From NCBI GenBank assembly GCA_947644545.1, contig CANRZW010000005.1:1-64000 (forward strand): DNA of 64,000 nt, given 5' to 3'. A program made the translations under genes and the position numbers. The notes under the pieces are model-generated. The model ran no database searches, had not been told where the DNA came from, and saw only the letters and a list, made by a program, of their open reading frames with translations. How positions within the stretch are numbered: position 1 is the stretch's first letter; the number at the start of each line of letters is the position of its first letter. Of this stretch, positions 24,239 to 34,247 are shown piece by piece. This DNA comes from an uncultured Lachnospiraceae bacterium (GTDB lineage Bacteria > Bacillota > Clostridia > Lachnospirales > Lachnospiraceae).

Positions 24239-25258
24239 ATGAGAGAGAGATTGGAGCAGATCAAGGCGGAAGCGCTGCGTCAGATCGAGTCCAGTGATGC
24301 GCTGGAAAAACTAAACGAAGTAAGGGTCAATTATCTGGGGAAAAAAGGGGAATTGACCGCCGTATTAAAAAGCATGAAGGATGTGGCTGCTGAGGAGCGT
24401 CCGAAAGTAGGGCAGCTTGTCAATGAAGCAAGAGCAGAGATCGAGAAGGTATTGGACGAATCGATCAGAAAGATGGAACAGAAGGTCAGAGAAGCGAAAC
24501 TCAAGACGGAGGTTATCGACGTGACACTGCCGGCGAAGAAGAACAGCGTAGGACACCGGCATCCCAGCACGATTGCCCTGGAAGAGGTGGAAAGAATCTT
24601 CATCGGTATGGGCTATGAGGTTGTGGAAGGTCCGGAAGTCGAGAAGGATTATTATAATTTCGAGGCACTTAATATTCCGGCGGATCATCCGGCGAAGGAC
24701 GAACAGGATACTTTCTATATTACGGGCGATATCCTGTTGAGGACGCAGACATCCTCGACCCAGGTGCATGAGATGGAGAAAGGAAAACTGCCGATCCGTA
24801 TGATCGCTCCTGGCCGTGTCTTCCGTTCCGATGAAGTGGATGCGACCCATTCACCTTCCTTCCATCAGATTGAAGGCCTGGTGATTGATAAGAATATCAC
24901 TTTTGCGGACCTCAAAGGGACACTGGCAGAGTTTGCCAGAGAATTATTCGGAGAAGAGACGAAGGTTAAGTTCAGGCCGCATCATTTTCCGTTCACGGAG
25001 CCAAGCGCAGAGATGGATGTTACCTGCTTTAAATGCGGTGGCAAGGGCTGCCGCTTCTGTAAAGGGGAAGGCTGGATCGAGATCCTTGGCTGTGGGATGG
25101 TGCATCCCCACGTGCTCGAGATGAGCGGTATCGATCCTGAGAAATATTCGGGATTCGCCTTCGGGGTTGGTCTGGAGCGCATAGCGCTGTTAAAATACGA
25201 GATAGATGATATGAGACTGTTGTATGAGAACGATATTCGTTTCCTGCGGCAGTTCTGA
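24239..25258 (+). CDS. pheS: Phenylalanyl-tRNA synthetase alpha subunit
   Basis: Catalytic subunit of the alpha2-beta2 enzyme. It has 339 residues, the normal length. The N-terminal coiled-coil is followed by the class II core: [20 protein letters not shown], motif 2 around [20 protein letters not shown], and motif 3 [17 protein letters not shown] Cys cluster [12 protein letters not shown] lies in the core, as in many Bacillota PheS proteins. ATG codons at 24236 and 24239 are adjacent; AAAGGAG lies 8 bases before the second, which is preferred. It is controlled by the upstream T-box. Confidence 0.97.
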   Translation: MRERLEQIKAEALRQIESSDALEKLNEVRVNYLGKKGELTAVLKSMKDVAAEERPKVGQLVNEARAEIEKVLDESIRKMEQKVREAKLKTEVIDVTLPAKKNSVGHRHPSTIALEEVERIFIGMGYEVVEGPEVEKDYYNFEALNIPADHPAKDEQDTFYITGDILLRTQTSSTQVHEMEKGKLPIRMIAPGRVFRSDEVDATHSPSFHQIEGLVIDKNITFADLKGTLAEFARELFGEETKVKFRPHHFPFTEPSAEMDVTCFKCGGKGCRFCKGEGWIEILGCGMVHPHVLEMSGIDPEKYSGFAFGVGLERIALLKYEIDDMRLLYENDIRFLRQF

Positions 25259-25357
25259 AGCGGATCCGGTGTCTGATGAACAATGACTGAGACGTAATTT
25301 CTCATGTCGTCAACGATAGAAGAAGTAGTATATTTTGAATGGAGGAGTGGTTATCAA

Positions 25358-27781
25358 ATGAATACAGCATTATCATGGATCAAAGCATATGTGCCTGATC
25401 TGGAATGTACGGATCAGGAGTATATGGATGCGATGACATTGTCGGGAACCAAGGTAGAAGGATACAGCAGGCGGGATCATAATCTGGAAAAGATAGTAGT
25501 CGGACAGATCGAGAAGATCGAGAGGCATCCGGATGCAGATAAACTGATCGTGTGCCAGGTCAATATCGGTTCCGAGGTGATTCAGATCGTGACCGGGGCC
25601 CCGAACGTTGCAGAGGGCGATAAGGTGCCGGTTGTGTTAGACGGCGGTAAAGTGGCCGGCGGTCATGACGGTGGTCCGCTGCCGGAAGAGGGGATCAAGA
25701 TCAAGGCCGGTAAACTGCGGGGTGTGCCTTCTAACGGCATGATGTGTTCCATAGAGGAACTTGGCTGCGACAGAACAATGTATCCGGAAGCGCCGGAAAT
25801 GGGCATCTATATTTTTAAGGAAGATGTGGAAGTCGGATCCGATGCGATAGAAGCGTTGGGACTCCACGACACCGTATTTGAATATGAGGTAACTTCCAAC
25901 AGGGTGGATTGTTACAGTGTGATCGGCATTGCAAGAGAGGCGGCGGCAACATTCCGGAAACCTTTCTATCCGCCGCAGGTTGTCGTGACAGGAAACGGTG
26001 GCAATGTAGAAGAATATATTTCCGTAGAGGTGGCGGATAAGGAGCTTTGTCCCCGGTATTGTGCCAGAGTTTGCACCAATATCCAGATAGGACCCTCACC
26101 CAAGTGGATGCAGAGACGTCTGGCGGCCAGCGGGATCCGTCCGATCAACAATCTTGTAGATATCACGAACTATGTGATGGAAGAATTCGGGCAGCCCATG
26201 CATGCCTATGATCTGGATACGATTGCCGGACATAAGATCATCGTCCGCCGGGCCAAAGACGGTGACGTGTTCCGTACCTTAGACGGTCAGGAGCGTAAAC
26301 TGGATGCCGATGTGCTGATGATCTGTGATGCCGAGAAAGAGGTAGGGATTGCGGGAATCATGGGTGGTGAGAACTCGATGATCACCGATGAGGTGAAAAC
26401 GGTTCTGTTTGAAGCAGCGTCCTTCAACGGCGCAAACATCCGTAAATCGGCGAAGAGAGTGGGGCTTAGGACGGATGCATCGGGTAAGTTTGAGAAAGGC
26501 CTTGATCCGCACAATGCGGAAGCGGCAATTAACAGAGCGTGTCAGTTGATCGAGGAGCTGGGCTGCGGTGAAGTTGTCAGCGGTATGGTGGATGTATGCG
26601 GCAAGCTGCAAACAGAAGCAGAACTTCCGTTTGCACCGGACAAATACAACAAACTGCTTGGCACGGACGTATCCAAAGAGGAAATGCTGGAAATATTTAA
26701 GATGATAGAGGTCCGGTATGATGCAAAGGAAGATAAACTGATCATTCCTACGTTCCGCCAGGATCTTCTGCGGCAGTGCGATATTGCGGAGGAAGTGGCA
26801 CGTTTCTACGGTTATGACAAGATTCCTTCCACGCTGCCAAACGGTGAGGCAACAACCGGAAAACTGCCGTTCAAGCTTCGGATCGAACAGAAAGCAAGAG
26901 ATATCGCCGAGTATTGCGGATTCTCTCAGGGAATGTGTTATTCTTTTGAGAGTCCGAAAGTGTTCGATAAGCTGCTGCTGGATGCAGATGACCCGGCACG
27001 GAGGGCGATCAGTATCTCCAACCCGTTGGGAGAGGATTTCTCTGTTATGCGGACGGTGTCCTTGAACGGTATGCTGATCAGTCTGGCAACCAACTATAAC
27101 AGAAGGAATAAGGATGTTCGCCTATATGAGCTGGGAAATATTTATATTCCGGAGGAGCTGCCTCTGACCAGGCTGCCGGATGAAAGAATGCAGTTTACGC
27201 TTGGTATGTACGGAGAGGGTGATTTCTTCACCATGAAGGGCGTGATTGAAGAATTCTTTGAGAGTATCGGCCTGCATCATAAGAAGATCACATATGATCC
27301 GAAGGCCGGCAGGAACTTCCTGCATCCCGGCAGACAGGCCAACGTGATCTATGAGGGATGTATACTCGGTTATCTGGGAGAGGTGCACCCGGAAGTTTGT
27401 GACAACTATGATATGAAGACACGGGCGTATGTGGCAGTACTGGATATGCCGTCAATCATACCACATGCAACTTTTGACCGCAAATATGAAGGAATTGCCA
27501 AATATCCGGCGGTGACGCGTGACATCAGCATGGTTGTCCCCAGAGAGATCATGGTAGGGCAGATTGAGGAAGTGATCACACAGCGCGGCGGTAAAATCCT
27601 CGAAGACTATCAGCTTTTTGATATTTATGAGGGGAACCAGATCAAGGAAGGTTATAAGTCCGTGGCATATTCGATTACCTTCCGCGCCAAAGACAGAACG
27701 TTGGAGGAGGCCGATATCACGGCGGCTATGAAGAAGATCCTGAATGGTCTTGAGGGAATGGGGATTGAGCTTCGAAGCTAG
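25358..27781 (+). CDS. pheT: Phenylalanyl-tRNA synthetase beta subunit
   Basis: The 807-residue beta subunit. In order: an EMAP/tRNA-binding domain (about 40-150, VVGQIEKIERHPDADKL), the B3/B4 editing domain (around GLHDTVFEYEVTSNRVDCYS and GRPMHAYDLD-like EFGQPMHAYDLD), the B5 domain, the catalytic-like module (QKARDIAEYCGFSQGMCYSF) and the C-terminal ferredoxin-fold anticodon domain (YPAVTRDISMVVP). GGAGGAG precedes the ATG at 25358; an in-frame extension from 25304 is unsupported. It is coupled to pheS in the T-box transcript. Confidence 0.97.
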   Translation: MNTALSWIKAYVPDLECTDQEYMDAMTLSGTKVEGYSRRDHNLEKIVVGQIEKIERHPDADKLIVCQVNIGSEVIQIVTGAPNVAEGDKVPVVLDGGKVAGGHDGGPLPEEGIKIKAGKLRGVPSNGMMCSIEELGCDRTMYPEAPEMGIYIFKEDVEVGSDAIEALGLHDTVFEYEVTSNRVDCYSVIGIAREAAATFRKPFYPPQVVVTGNGGNVEEYISVEVADKELCPRYCARVCTNIQIGPSPKWMQRRLAASGIRPINNLVDITNYVMEEFGQPMHAYDLDTIAGHKIIVRRAKDGDVFRTLDGQERKLDADVLMICDAEKEVGIAGIMGGENSMITDEVKTVLFEAASFNGANIRKSAKRVGLRTDASGKFEKGLDPHNAEAAINRACQLIEELGCGEVVSGMVDVCGKLQTEAELPFAPDKYNKLLGTDVSKEEMLEIFKMIEVRYDAKEDKLIIPTFRQDLLRQCDIAEEVARFYGYDKIPSTLPNGEATTGKLPFKLRIEQKARDIAEYCGFSQGMCYSFESPKVFDKLLLDADDPARRAISISNPLGEDFSVMRTVSLNGMLISLATNYNRRNKDVRLYELGNIYIPEELPLTRLPDERMQFTLGMYGEGDFFTMKGVIEEFFESIGLHHKKITYDPKAGRNFLHPGRQANVIYEGCILGYLGEVHPEVCDNYDMKTRAYVAVLDMPSIIPHATFDRKYEGIAKYPAVTRDISMVVPREIMVGQIEEVITQRGGKILEDYQLFDIYEGNQIKEGYKSVAYSITFRAKDRTLEEADITAAMKKILNGLEGMGIELRS

Positions 27782-27861
27782 TGGAAAGAACCTGTACCGC
27801 AGTGTGGCTGCGGCATATAAATCAGTATCAGGAAAACATGATTGGAATAAAGGAGGGCAAA

Positions 27862-29289
27862 ATGGAATACAAGAATACGTGGGAACTTTATAAGGAAGAG
27901 CAGCTGAAAGAAGTAGACGGTTTTGCGCAGGAATATATGAGTTTCCTGGATAACGGAAAGACCGAGCGTGAATGCATCGATGAGATCGTAAATCAGATCG
28001 AAGAAGAAGGATACAGGGAATTGAACGCGGTGATCGCATCCGGCGAAAAGCTGGCGGAGGGAGACCGGGTATATTCTGTATGGATGAATAAATCAATCGT
28101 TATGTTCCAGATCGGAAAGAACCGGATGGAGGACGGCATTAACATTCTCGGCGCGCATATTGATTCTCCCCGTCTGGATATCAAACAGAATCCTTTGTAC
28201 GAGGAAGGCGGATTTGCGTACCTGGATACACATTATTATGGCGGAGTGAAGAAGTACCAATGGGTGACGATCCCGCTTGCGATCCATGGTGTGGTAGTGA
28301 AAAAGGACGGGACGACTATCGAAGTCAATGTAGGTGAGAGAGAGGAGGATCCGGTGTTCTTCGTATCGGATCTGCTGATTCACCTGGCGCAGGAACAGCT
28401 GGAGAAAAAGGCAAACAAAGTGATCGAGGGAGAGGCCCTGGATATTATTGTCGGCAATAAGCCTCTGGTACTCGAGAAAAAGAAAGACGACGATAAGGAC
28501 GAAGAACAGGCGGCACAAAAGGATGCGGTCAAGAAGGGTATTCTGGAAATTCTGCAGAAATCCTACGATATTGAGGAAGAAGATTTCATCTCCGCGGAGC
28601 TGGAGGTGGTTCCGGCCGGTAAGGCGCGTGAGGCAGGGTTCGACCGCAGCATGATCCTGGCTTATGGTCAGGATGACCGGGTATGTGCGTTTACTTCTTT
28701 AAAGGCAATGCTGGAGCTTGACAAGGTTGATCGTACGGCATGCTGCATTCTGGTGGATAAGGAAGAGATCGGCAGTGTGGGCGCGACAGGCATGCAGTCG
28801 AGATTTTTTGAGAATGCGGTGGCTGAGGTTATGAATCTGACGGGAGAATACAGCGAATTGAATCTGCGCAGATGTCTGTCCCGCTCCTGTATGCTTTCCT
28901 CCGATGTGAGCAGCGCTTTTGATCCTGCTTATGCGTCCAGCTTTGATAAGAAGAATGTCGCTTACGTAGGCGGCGGTATGGTATTTAACAAATTTACCGG
29001 ATCCAGAGGAAAATCCGGCTCCAATGATGCCAATGCGGAGTATCTTGGCCATATTCGGGCTATCTTTGATAAGGAGAAGGTCAATTTCCAGACGGCAGAG
29101 CTTGGCAAAGTGGATCTGGGCGGCGGTGGAACCATTGCCTATATTCTTGCTCTGTACGGTATGAATGTCATTGACTGTGGCGTTGCCGTGCTGAATATGC
29201 ATGCGCCATGGGAAGCGACCAGCAAGATCGACGTTTATGAGACGATGAGAGGATATGTTGCCTTTCTGGAGAACGCCGATCTGAATTGA
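27862..29289 (+). CDS. M18 family aminopeptidase
   Basis: A zinc aminopeptidase of 475 residues that removes N-terminal residues from peptides in the cytosol. M18 landmarks are NILGAHIDSPRLDIKQNP (first zinc His-Asp), THYYGGVKKYQW, LVDKEEIGSVGATGMQS (catalytic Glu region) and DVSSAFDPAY. An unusual Lys/Asp/Glu-rich insertion (EKKKDDDKDEEQAAQKD) lies near residue 215. AGGAGGG is well placed before the ATG at 27862; the extension back to 27781 begins exactly at the pheT stop and is not supported. It is followed by queA after 27 bases. Confidence 0.93.
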   Translation: MEYKNTWELYKEEQLKEVDGFAQEYMSFLDNGKTERECIDEIVNQIEEEGYRELNAVIASGEKLAEGDRVYSVWMNKSIVMFQIGKNRMEDGINILGAHIDSPRLDIKQNPLYEEGGFAYLDTHYYGGVKKYQWVTIPLAIHGVVVKKDGTTIEVNVGEREEDPVFFVSDLLIHLAQEQLEKKANKVIEGEALDIIVGNKPLVLEKKKDDDKDEEQAAQKDAVKKGILEILQKSYDIEEEDFISAELEVVPAGKAREAGFDRSMILAYGQDDRVCAFTSLKAMLELDKVDRTACCILVDKEEIGSVGATGMQSRFFENAVAEVMNLTGEYSELNLRRCLSRSCMLSSDVSSAFDPAYASSFDKKNVAYVGGGMVFNKFTGSRGKSGSNDANAEYLGHIRAIFDKEKVNFQTAELGKVDLGGGGTIAYILALYGMNVIDCGVAVLNMHAPWEATSKIDVYETMRGYVAFLENADLN

Positions 29290-29316
29290 GGATAGAGGAT
29301 TTGAAGGAAGAACAGT

Positions 29317-30375
29317 ATGGAAGAGCTAAGAAAATCGGATTTTTACTTTGATCTGCCGCAGGAACTGATTGCACAGGATCCGTTGGAAGATCGATCCAAT
29401 TCCAGATTGCTGCTATTGGACAAGAATGATGGCAGAATAGAGCATCATATTTTTAAGGATATCGTAGATTATTTAAGACCGGGCGACTGCCTGGTCTTAA
29501 ATGACACCAAAGTGCTGCCGGCAAGGCTAATGGGCGTAAAGGAAGATACAGGCGCCGCCATAGAAGTGCTTCTCCTGAAAAGAAAAGAAAACGATATATG
29601 GGAAACACTGGTAAAACCCGGCAAGAAGGCAAAACCGGGAACCCGTATTGTCTTCGGGGAAGGCAGTCTGCGTGCAGAGGTACTGGAAATTGTGGAGGAG
29701 GGGAACCGCCTGATGCGGTTTTCTTATAAAGGTATCTTTGAAGAAGTATTGGATCAGCTCGGAGAAATGCCCCTTCCGCCTTACATTACACATAAGCTGC
29801 AGGACAAGAGCCGTTACCAGACCATCTATGCCAAATATGAGGGATCGGCTGCCGCACCTACGGCAGGACTGCATTTTACGAAAGAGCTGCTTTCCCGGAT
29901 AGAGGCAAAAGGCATTTCCGTCGCCTACGTGACACTGCACGTGGGGCTCGGAACTTTTCGACCGGTCAAGGCAGATAACATATTGGAGCATCATATGCAT
30001 TCCGAGTATTATCATGTGACAAAGGAGGCGGCCGATAAGATCAATCAGACAAAGGCTGCGGGCGGGCGCGTGATCTGTGTTGGCACGACGAGCTGCCGGA
30101 CGGTTGAGAGCGCGGCCAGGGCGGACGGTACCCTGCAGGAATGTTGTGATAATACGGAAATCTTTATTTATCCGGGCTATCGATTTCGGGTCATGGATTG
30201 TCTGATCACGAACTTCCATCTTCCGGAATCTACGCTGGTTATGCTGGTCTCTGCACTGGCGGGCAGAGAACGGGTATTGCATGCATATCAGGAAGCAATA
30301 CAGGAAAAATATCGTTTTTTTAGCTTTGGGGATGCAATGTTCCTTACGGATTCCTTTACAAAAGATCATAAATAG
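29317..30375 (+). CDS. queA: tRNA preQ1(34) S-adenosylmethionine ribosyltransferase-isomerase
   Basis: Transfers the ribosyl part of S-adenosylmethionine to preQ1 in the tRNA wobble position, giving epoxyqueuosine. It has 352 residues, full length for the family. Motifs include [65 protein letters not shown] and [20 protein letters not shown]. No other queuosine genes (tgt, queG/H) lie inside the window. Confidence 0.97.
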   Translation: MEELRKSDFYFDLPQELIAQDPLEDRSNSRLLLLDKNDGRIEHHIFKDIVDYLRPGDCLVLNDTKVLPARLMGVKEDTGAAIEVLLLKRKENDIWETLVKPGKKAKPGTRIVFGEGSLRAEVLEIVEEGNRLMRFSYKGIFEEVLDQLGEMPLPPYITHKLQDKSRYQTIYAKYEGSAAAPTAGLHFTKELLSRIEAKGISVAYVTLHVGLGTFRPVKADNILEHHMHSEYYHVTKEAADKINQTKAAGGRVICVGTTSCRTVESAARADGTLQECCDNTEIFIYPGYRFRVMDCLITNFHLPESTLVMLVSALAGRERVLHAYQEAIQEKYRFFSFGDAMFLTDSFTKDHK

Positions 30376-30484
30376 GGTAGAATAGAACAAGAGGAACACT
30401 TTGCGCGAAACGAAGAGAGTGCTTTCACCAATGGTGTACTCAAATAGATGGAGTTACTTTTAGGTAAGAGGAAGGTAAAGAATT

Positions 30485-30826
30485 ATGCAGGAGAGAAGAA
30501 AAAATCAACGTATAGGACTGGAAGGCAAGCTGCTGGTCAAAAGAATGGATCAGGGCGGCAGGGCAGATAAGGTGGGCATCGAAATAAATGATTGTTCCAA
30601 GACAGGAGTTGGTTTTACCTGTATGGAGAGACTGGATATGGGAGCAGTCTATGAGGCTTATCTGACGATTTGGACCAAAGAGGTTCTCCATGTCTTTCTG
30701 GAAATCGTACGTGTCGAGAACAATCGGAATGGCAGATTTGAATATGGGGCAATCTTTATCGGAATGTCTGAGATGGATGCCAGCAGGATTGAGACATATG
30801 GTACGATACAGAACATGAATGTATAA
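30485..30826 (+). CDS. PilZ-domain protein
   Basis: A 113-residue single-domain protein. PilZ signature residues are ERRKNQR near the N-terminus (the RxxxR motif) and INDCSKTGVGF (the [D/N]xSxxG motif), followed by the beta-barrel. Such domains bind cyclic di-GMP and alter a partner protein. No diguanylate cyclase, flagellar or cellulose gene is in the window, so the partner is unknown. The following membrane-protein gene starts 15 bases later and is the nearest candidate. Confidence 0.85.
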   Translation: MQERRKNQRIGLEGKLLVKRMDQGGRADKVGIEINDCSKTGVGFTCMERLDMGAVYEAYLTIWTKEVLHVFLEIVRVENNRNGRFEYGAIFIGMSEMDASRIETYGTIQNMNV

Positions 30827-30841
30827 GGATAACAGATTGGA

Positions 30842-31339
30842 ATGAAGCATAGAAAACATAGAAATCTGTGGTTGGAACTCACGGTGATCGTTGCAGCGCT
30901 TCTTGCATTGGCATTGTTGGTGTATTTTGTGATGATCGTTTCATTTCAGAATGGGATCAGTTCTACCAATGTGACTATGCGCGTTGCCGGCAAGATTGCC
31001 AGAACGGTTTTTGATAATCCGAGTAATGAGCAGATTGTGACCGTTGGCTTAATGATGCGTTATGGCGCTCATCTGGGACTGTTTTTTATAGTCGGTACAG
31101 TCACTGCCTTTGTCAGTATGGTCATATTCAGAGGATATTTTCGGATTATAGGCATTTTTCTGTCAGGGGTTGCCTGTTACATGATGGCATACTACACGGA
31201 ATATTTTAAGCAGTATATAGACGGCAGGCATTTCCAGATGACGGACGTGCAGCTTAACTGGCTTGGCTGTCTGGCAGGGATTTTCTTTATGGTAGGATCT
31301 TATTTTATGAACAGGCTGTTAGTCAAACTGTCGGATTAG
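30842..31339 (+). CDS. Small integral membrane protein, 165 residues
   Basis: I do not recognise the family. It has a basic N-terminus (MKHRKHRN) and about four transmembrane helices: LTVIVAALLALALLVYFVMI, GLFFIVGTVTAFVSMVIF, IIGIFLSGVACYMMAYYT and WLGCLAGIFFMVGSYFM. An extracytoplasmic loop between the first two carries the only long polar stretch. It lies 15 bases after the PilZ gene and is the last gene of the run before a strong terminator. Confidence 0.7.
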   Translation: MKHRKHRNLWLELTVIVAALLALALLVYFVMIVSFQNGISSTNVTMRVAGKIARTVFDNPSNEQIVTVGLMMRYGAHLGLFFIVGTVTAFVSMVIFRGYFRIIGIFLSGVACYMMAYYTEYFKQYIDGRHFQMTDVQLNWLGCLAGIFFMVGSYFMNRLLVKLSD

Positions 31340-31370
31340 CATGTATGTTAACAAACAGGATTATAGTTAT

Positions 31371-31408
31371 AAAAAGCAAGCGATTGTTCTTTCGCTTGCT
31401 TTTTGATG
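31371..31408. terminator. Bidirectional terminator
   Basis: AAAAAGCAAGCG (31371-31382) and CGCTTGCTTTTT (31393-31404) are perfect arms. A or T runs on both sides let it serve the plus-strand membrane-protein gene and the minus-strand aroA gene. Confidence 0.9.
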
Positions 31409-31416
31409 TTTTGATA

Positions 31417-32691
31417 TCAGTGCATTAATCTGTGCAGATCTTCGTAGAAATTCGGATAACTGATCGTAACAATGTCGCTGCCTGTGATCTCGGTACTGCC
31501 GTCGGCGATCAGGGAAGCGACAGCGAAGCTCATGGCAATCCTGTGATCCATGTGGGAGTCGATAACCGTTCCGTGGAGCGGTTTCCCGCCGTGAATGATC
31601 ATTCCGTCATCCGTACCGGTAATGTCGCATCCCATGGCGCTCAGAGCATTCACCATCACATCGATGCGGTTGGACTCCTTGACTTTCAGTTCGGCAGCGT
31701 CTTTAATGAGAGTCGTACCCTCGGCACAGGCTGCCATTATATTGATTATAGGCAGCTCGTCGATCAGCGTGGGGATGATCGGCCCCTCGATGGTAATGCC
31801 GTGCAGGGTGCTGTGTTTTACAAGCAGATCTGCGGTGGGTTCACCGTCATGTCTGACGTTGAGAAGCGTGATATTGCCGCCCATGGCCTGTGCGACTTTC
31901 AGGATACCGTCTCTGGTGGGATTGATGCCTACATTGCGGATCAGCACCTCTGCGCCGGGAATAAGCAGTCCGGCAGCAATGAAATAAGCAGCAGAGGAGA
32001 TATCGCCGGGAACGTATACTTTCTGTCCGTGCAGGGCAGGCTCCGGATGAATCACGGCAGTAGTGCCCTTTGTATGAACCTGCGCGCCGAAGCAGTTAAG
32101 CATGATCTCGGAGTGGTTACGGCTGACGGTAGGTTCCGTGACTTTCGTAATGTCATCCGCATACAGTCCGGCCAGCAGGATGGCGGACTTTACCTGTGCG
32201 GAAGCCACCCGGGAGTGATAGTGGATGCCGTGCAGCGGCGCACCCTTGATGCGCAGTGGTGCACAGTCGTTGCCCTGCAGGCTGGTGATTTCAGCCCCCA
32301 TCAGGGAAAGCGGCTCTATAATACGGCGCATGGGACGTTTCCGGATCGAGGCGTCCCCCGTCAACGTTGTTTCAAAGGACTGTCCGGCCAGAATACCGGA
32401 GATCAGTCTGGTGGTGGTGCCGCTGTTGCCGGTATCCAGGATACTGGCGGGCTTTTGCAGGCCGTGAAGTCCCTTGCCGTGGATCAGGATATGGGCGGGT
32501 GTATTTTCGATGGAAATACCCATTTTGCGAAAACAGTCTATGGTGGAGAGACAGTCTGCGCCCTGCAGAAAGTTGAGGACTTCTGTGGTTCCTTCCGCCA
32601 GAGCGCCAAACATCACGGCCCGGTGGGAAATGGATTTGTCGCCCGGAACGGTTACTTCCCCTTTGAAATGATGTGCTTTTTGAAAGATCAT
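31417..32691 (-). CDS. aroA: 3-phosphoshikimate 1-carboxyvinyltransferase (EPSP synthase)
   Basis: Adds enolpyruvyl from PEP to shikimate-3-phosphate in aromatic amino acid synthesis. It has 424 residues. Landmarks: VPGDKSISHRAVMFGALAEG at the N-terminus, LDTGNSGTTTRLISGIL (phosphate/PEP loop), SAQVKSAILLAG, ISSAAYFIAAGLLIPG and VKESNRIDVM, then DHRIAMSFAVA near the end. GGAGG is well placed before the ATG at 32691; the longer frame to 32742 is unsupported. It follows tyrA in one minus-strand operon. Confidence 0.97.
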   Translation of the reverse strand: MIFQKAHHFKGEVTVPGDKSISHRAVMFGALAEGTTEVLNFLQGADCLSTIDCFRKMGISIENTPAHILIHGKGLHGLQKPASILDTGNSGTTTRLISGILAGQSFETTLTGDASIRKRPMRRIIEPLSLMGAEITSLQGNDCAPLRIKGAPLHGIHYHSRVASAQVKSAILLAGLYADDITKVTEPTVSRNHSEIMLNCFGAQVHTKGTTAVIHPEPALHGQKVYVPGDISSAAYFIAAGLLIPGAEVLIRNVGINPTRDGILKVAQAMGGNITLLNVRHDGEPTADLLVKHSTLHGITIEGPIIPTLIDELPIINIMAACAEGTTLIKDAAELKVKESNRIDVMVNALSAMGCDITGTDDGMIIHGGKPLHGTVIDSHMDHRIAMSFAVASLIADGSTEITGSDIVTISYPNFYEDLHRLMH

Positions 32692-32803
32692 GGTATGCCT
32701 CCGTTGTTTGTTAATCAGATTCTGGAAATTTGTAAGTTGCATTCGTGTTATGTTAGCGTATTAGCTTGTCAATCCGGTTCTTCAAGGCTGCCGGATGGCA
32801 GGA

Positions 32804-33910
32804 TCAGGAAGCGTGCCTGGTGTGAACCGTATATCCCTGCGCGGTTAAGATCGCAGCCGCTTTCTCGACGGCATCCATTCCGTAGAACTCGATGCGCAGG
32901 GTGCCTTCTGCCAGTTCCCGGTTGTGATTGATACCGATGTTCTTGATGCTTACCGCATCGGCGGCCAGCAGCGAGGCGATGTCCGCGATGGAGCCGGGGC
33001 GATCCGCGATATCCATTGTTAAGACATATTCGGTCTTGATCGGGCCGCTGGAAGCAGTGATAAAGGATTCCCGATAGCTTCTTGCAGTGTCGAAGAAATC
33101 ATAGAGCGCATCGGCAGATCCGGCATCGATCTGTGCGCGGATTTCCGTGAGACAGCCGATATATTGTTTTAATAAAGCAGAAATGTTTTCCCGGTTGGTC
33201 AGGCAGATCTGCTGCCACATGACCGGTGAGGAGGAGGCGATTCTTGTGATATCCTTGAAGCCTCCGGCGGCTACCATCTTCATGATGTCGGCCTCGGAAT
33301 CGGCGTTTCTGACAAGATTTACGAGGGATGAGGCGATCACATGGGGCAGGTGGGATATGGCCGCGGTGACAAAGTCGTGCTCCTCACAGCTTAAAATAAG
33401 TACAAGAGCGCCCATGGATTCCACCAGTGACCGGAAGCTGTCTATCTTTTCGTCAGAAACCGTATCAGACGGGGTCAGGATATAATAGGCATTTTCCAGG
33501 AGGGAAGCCTTGGAATTCGGATAGCCGACGCGCTCGGAGCCTGTCATGGGATGACCGCCAATAAACTGCCCGTTCAGGTTAAGGGCAGCGATCTGTCTGT
33601 GAATGCCGGTCTTCACGCTTCCGACATCGGTGAGGATCGTATGCGGTGACAGATACTGCTTTAAGGTGCGCAGGTTCTCCTCGTTGCAGGAGACGGGTGC
33701 ACACAGGAAAATATAATCACAGTCTTTAAAGGCGGCATCGATGGCAGGACAGATCTGGTCCAGTACCTGCTCCTGCAGGGCCAGCTGCAAGGATGCTTCC
33801 CGGATATCGTATGCGATCAGGCGGGCTTGGGGATAAGCCGCGCGAATGGCTCTGGCTATGGAACCGCCGATCAACCCCAGACCGATAAAACCACAGGTGA
33901 GAGTGTTCAT
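32804..33910 (-). CDS. tyrA: Prephenate dehydrogenase with ACT domain
   Basis: NAD-dependent oxidative decarboxylation of prephenate to 4-hydroxyphenylpyruvate in tyrosine synthesis. It has 368 residues. The Rossmann motif GLGLIGGSIA is near the N-terminus and the catalytic segment is FIGGHPMTGSERVGY. The dimer domain follows. The C-terminal ACT domain (about 295-368, TMDIADRPGSIADIASLL) is a likely tyrosine-sensing domain. AAGGAAGG precedes the ATG at 33910. It lies first in the tyrA-aroA operon. Confidence 0.96.
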   Translation of the reverse strand: MNTLTCGFIGLGLIGGSIARAIRAAYPQARLIAYDIREASLQLALQEQVLDQICPAIDAAFKDCDYIFLCAPVSCNEENLRTLKQYLSPHTILTDVGSVKTGIHRQIAALNLNGQFIGGHPMTGSERVGYPNSKASLLENAYYILTPSDTVSDEKIDSFRSLVESMGALVLILSCEEHDFVTAAISHLPHVIASSLVNLVRNADSEADIMKMVAAGGFKDITRIASSSPVMWQQICLTNRENISALLKQYIGCLTEIRAQIDAGSADALYDFFDTARSYRESFITASSGPIKTEYVLTMDIADRPGSIADIASLLAADAVSIKNIGINHNRELAEGTLRIEFYGMDAVEKAAAILTAQGYTVHTRHAS

Positions 33911-33960
33911 ATGCTTACTACCTTCCTTTTGGATAAGATTAGAATTGTATACACAGATAC

Positions 33961-33989
33961 AGTATAGCATTACAGAAATTCTACCACAA
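33961..33989 (-). promoter_or_regulatory. Sigma-A promoter of tyrA-aroA
   Basis: On the minus strand TTGTGG (33984-33989) and TATACT (33961-33966) with a 17-base spacer. Predicted start near 33954 gives a leader of about 45 bases. The 337 bases between tyrA and the EF-G-like gene hold this promoter and the plus-strand promoter at 34112-34140; no gene is visible in them. Confidence 0.65.
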
Positions 33990-34111
33990 GAGAAAATCGT
34001 CCGTTCCTGGAATGCAGACCGAAAATATGTCTGAAAAGCGATATATAGTGAAAATTGAAAAACAGAACAAAAAATTGACGCAAAAATCGTGTGCAGAATG
34101 TATAATTGTTG

Positions 34112-34140
34112 TTGAAATTTTTTGTGTAATTTAGTAAAAT
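34112..34140 (+). promoter_or_regulatory. Candidate promoter of the EF-G-like gene
   Basis: TTGAAA (34112-34117) and TAAAAT (34135-34140) with a 17-base spacer. A second pair upstream, TTGACG (about 34075-34080) and TATAAT (about 34101-34106), has better boxes but a 20-base spacer. Either would leave a leader of about 100 bases or more. Confidence 0.45.
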
Positions 34141-34247
34141 ATACTTATATTTGTGCTTGGGGATAAATTATCTATGAATTGCAGTATAAGACAGACTGAT
34201 ATTTGGCCCAATCATGAGTGAATAACAGAACTGGAGGATTGCGAGAA

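Noticed and set aside
31432-32931. A 499-residue open frame opposite aroA
   Set aside because: It is antisense to aroA and overlaps the tyrA end; the minus-strand proteins have full catalytic motifs.
33945-33956. A second GntR-like site (TTGTATACA) near the tyrA transcription start
   Set aside because: Only part of the palindrome is present and the genes are unrelated to the citrate operon; a chance match is more likely.
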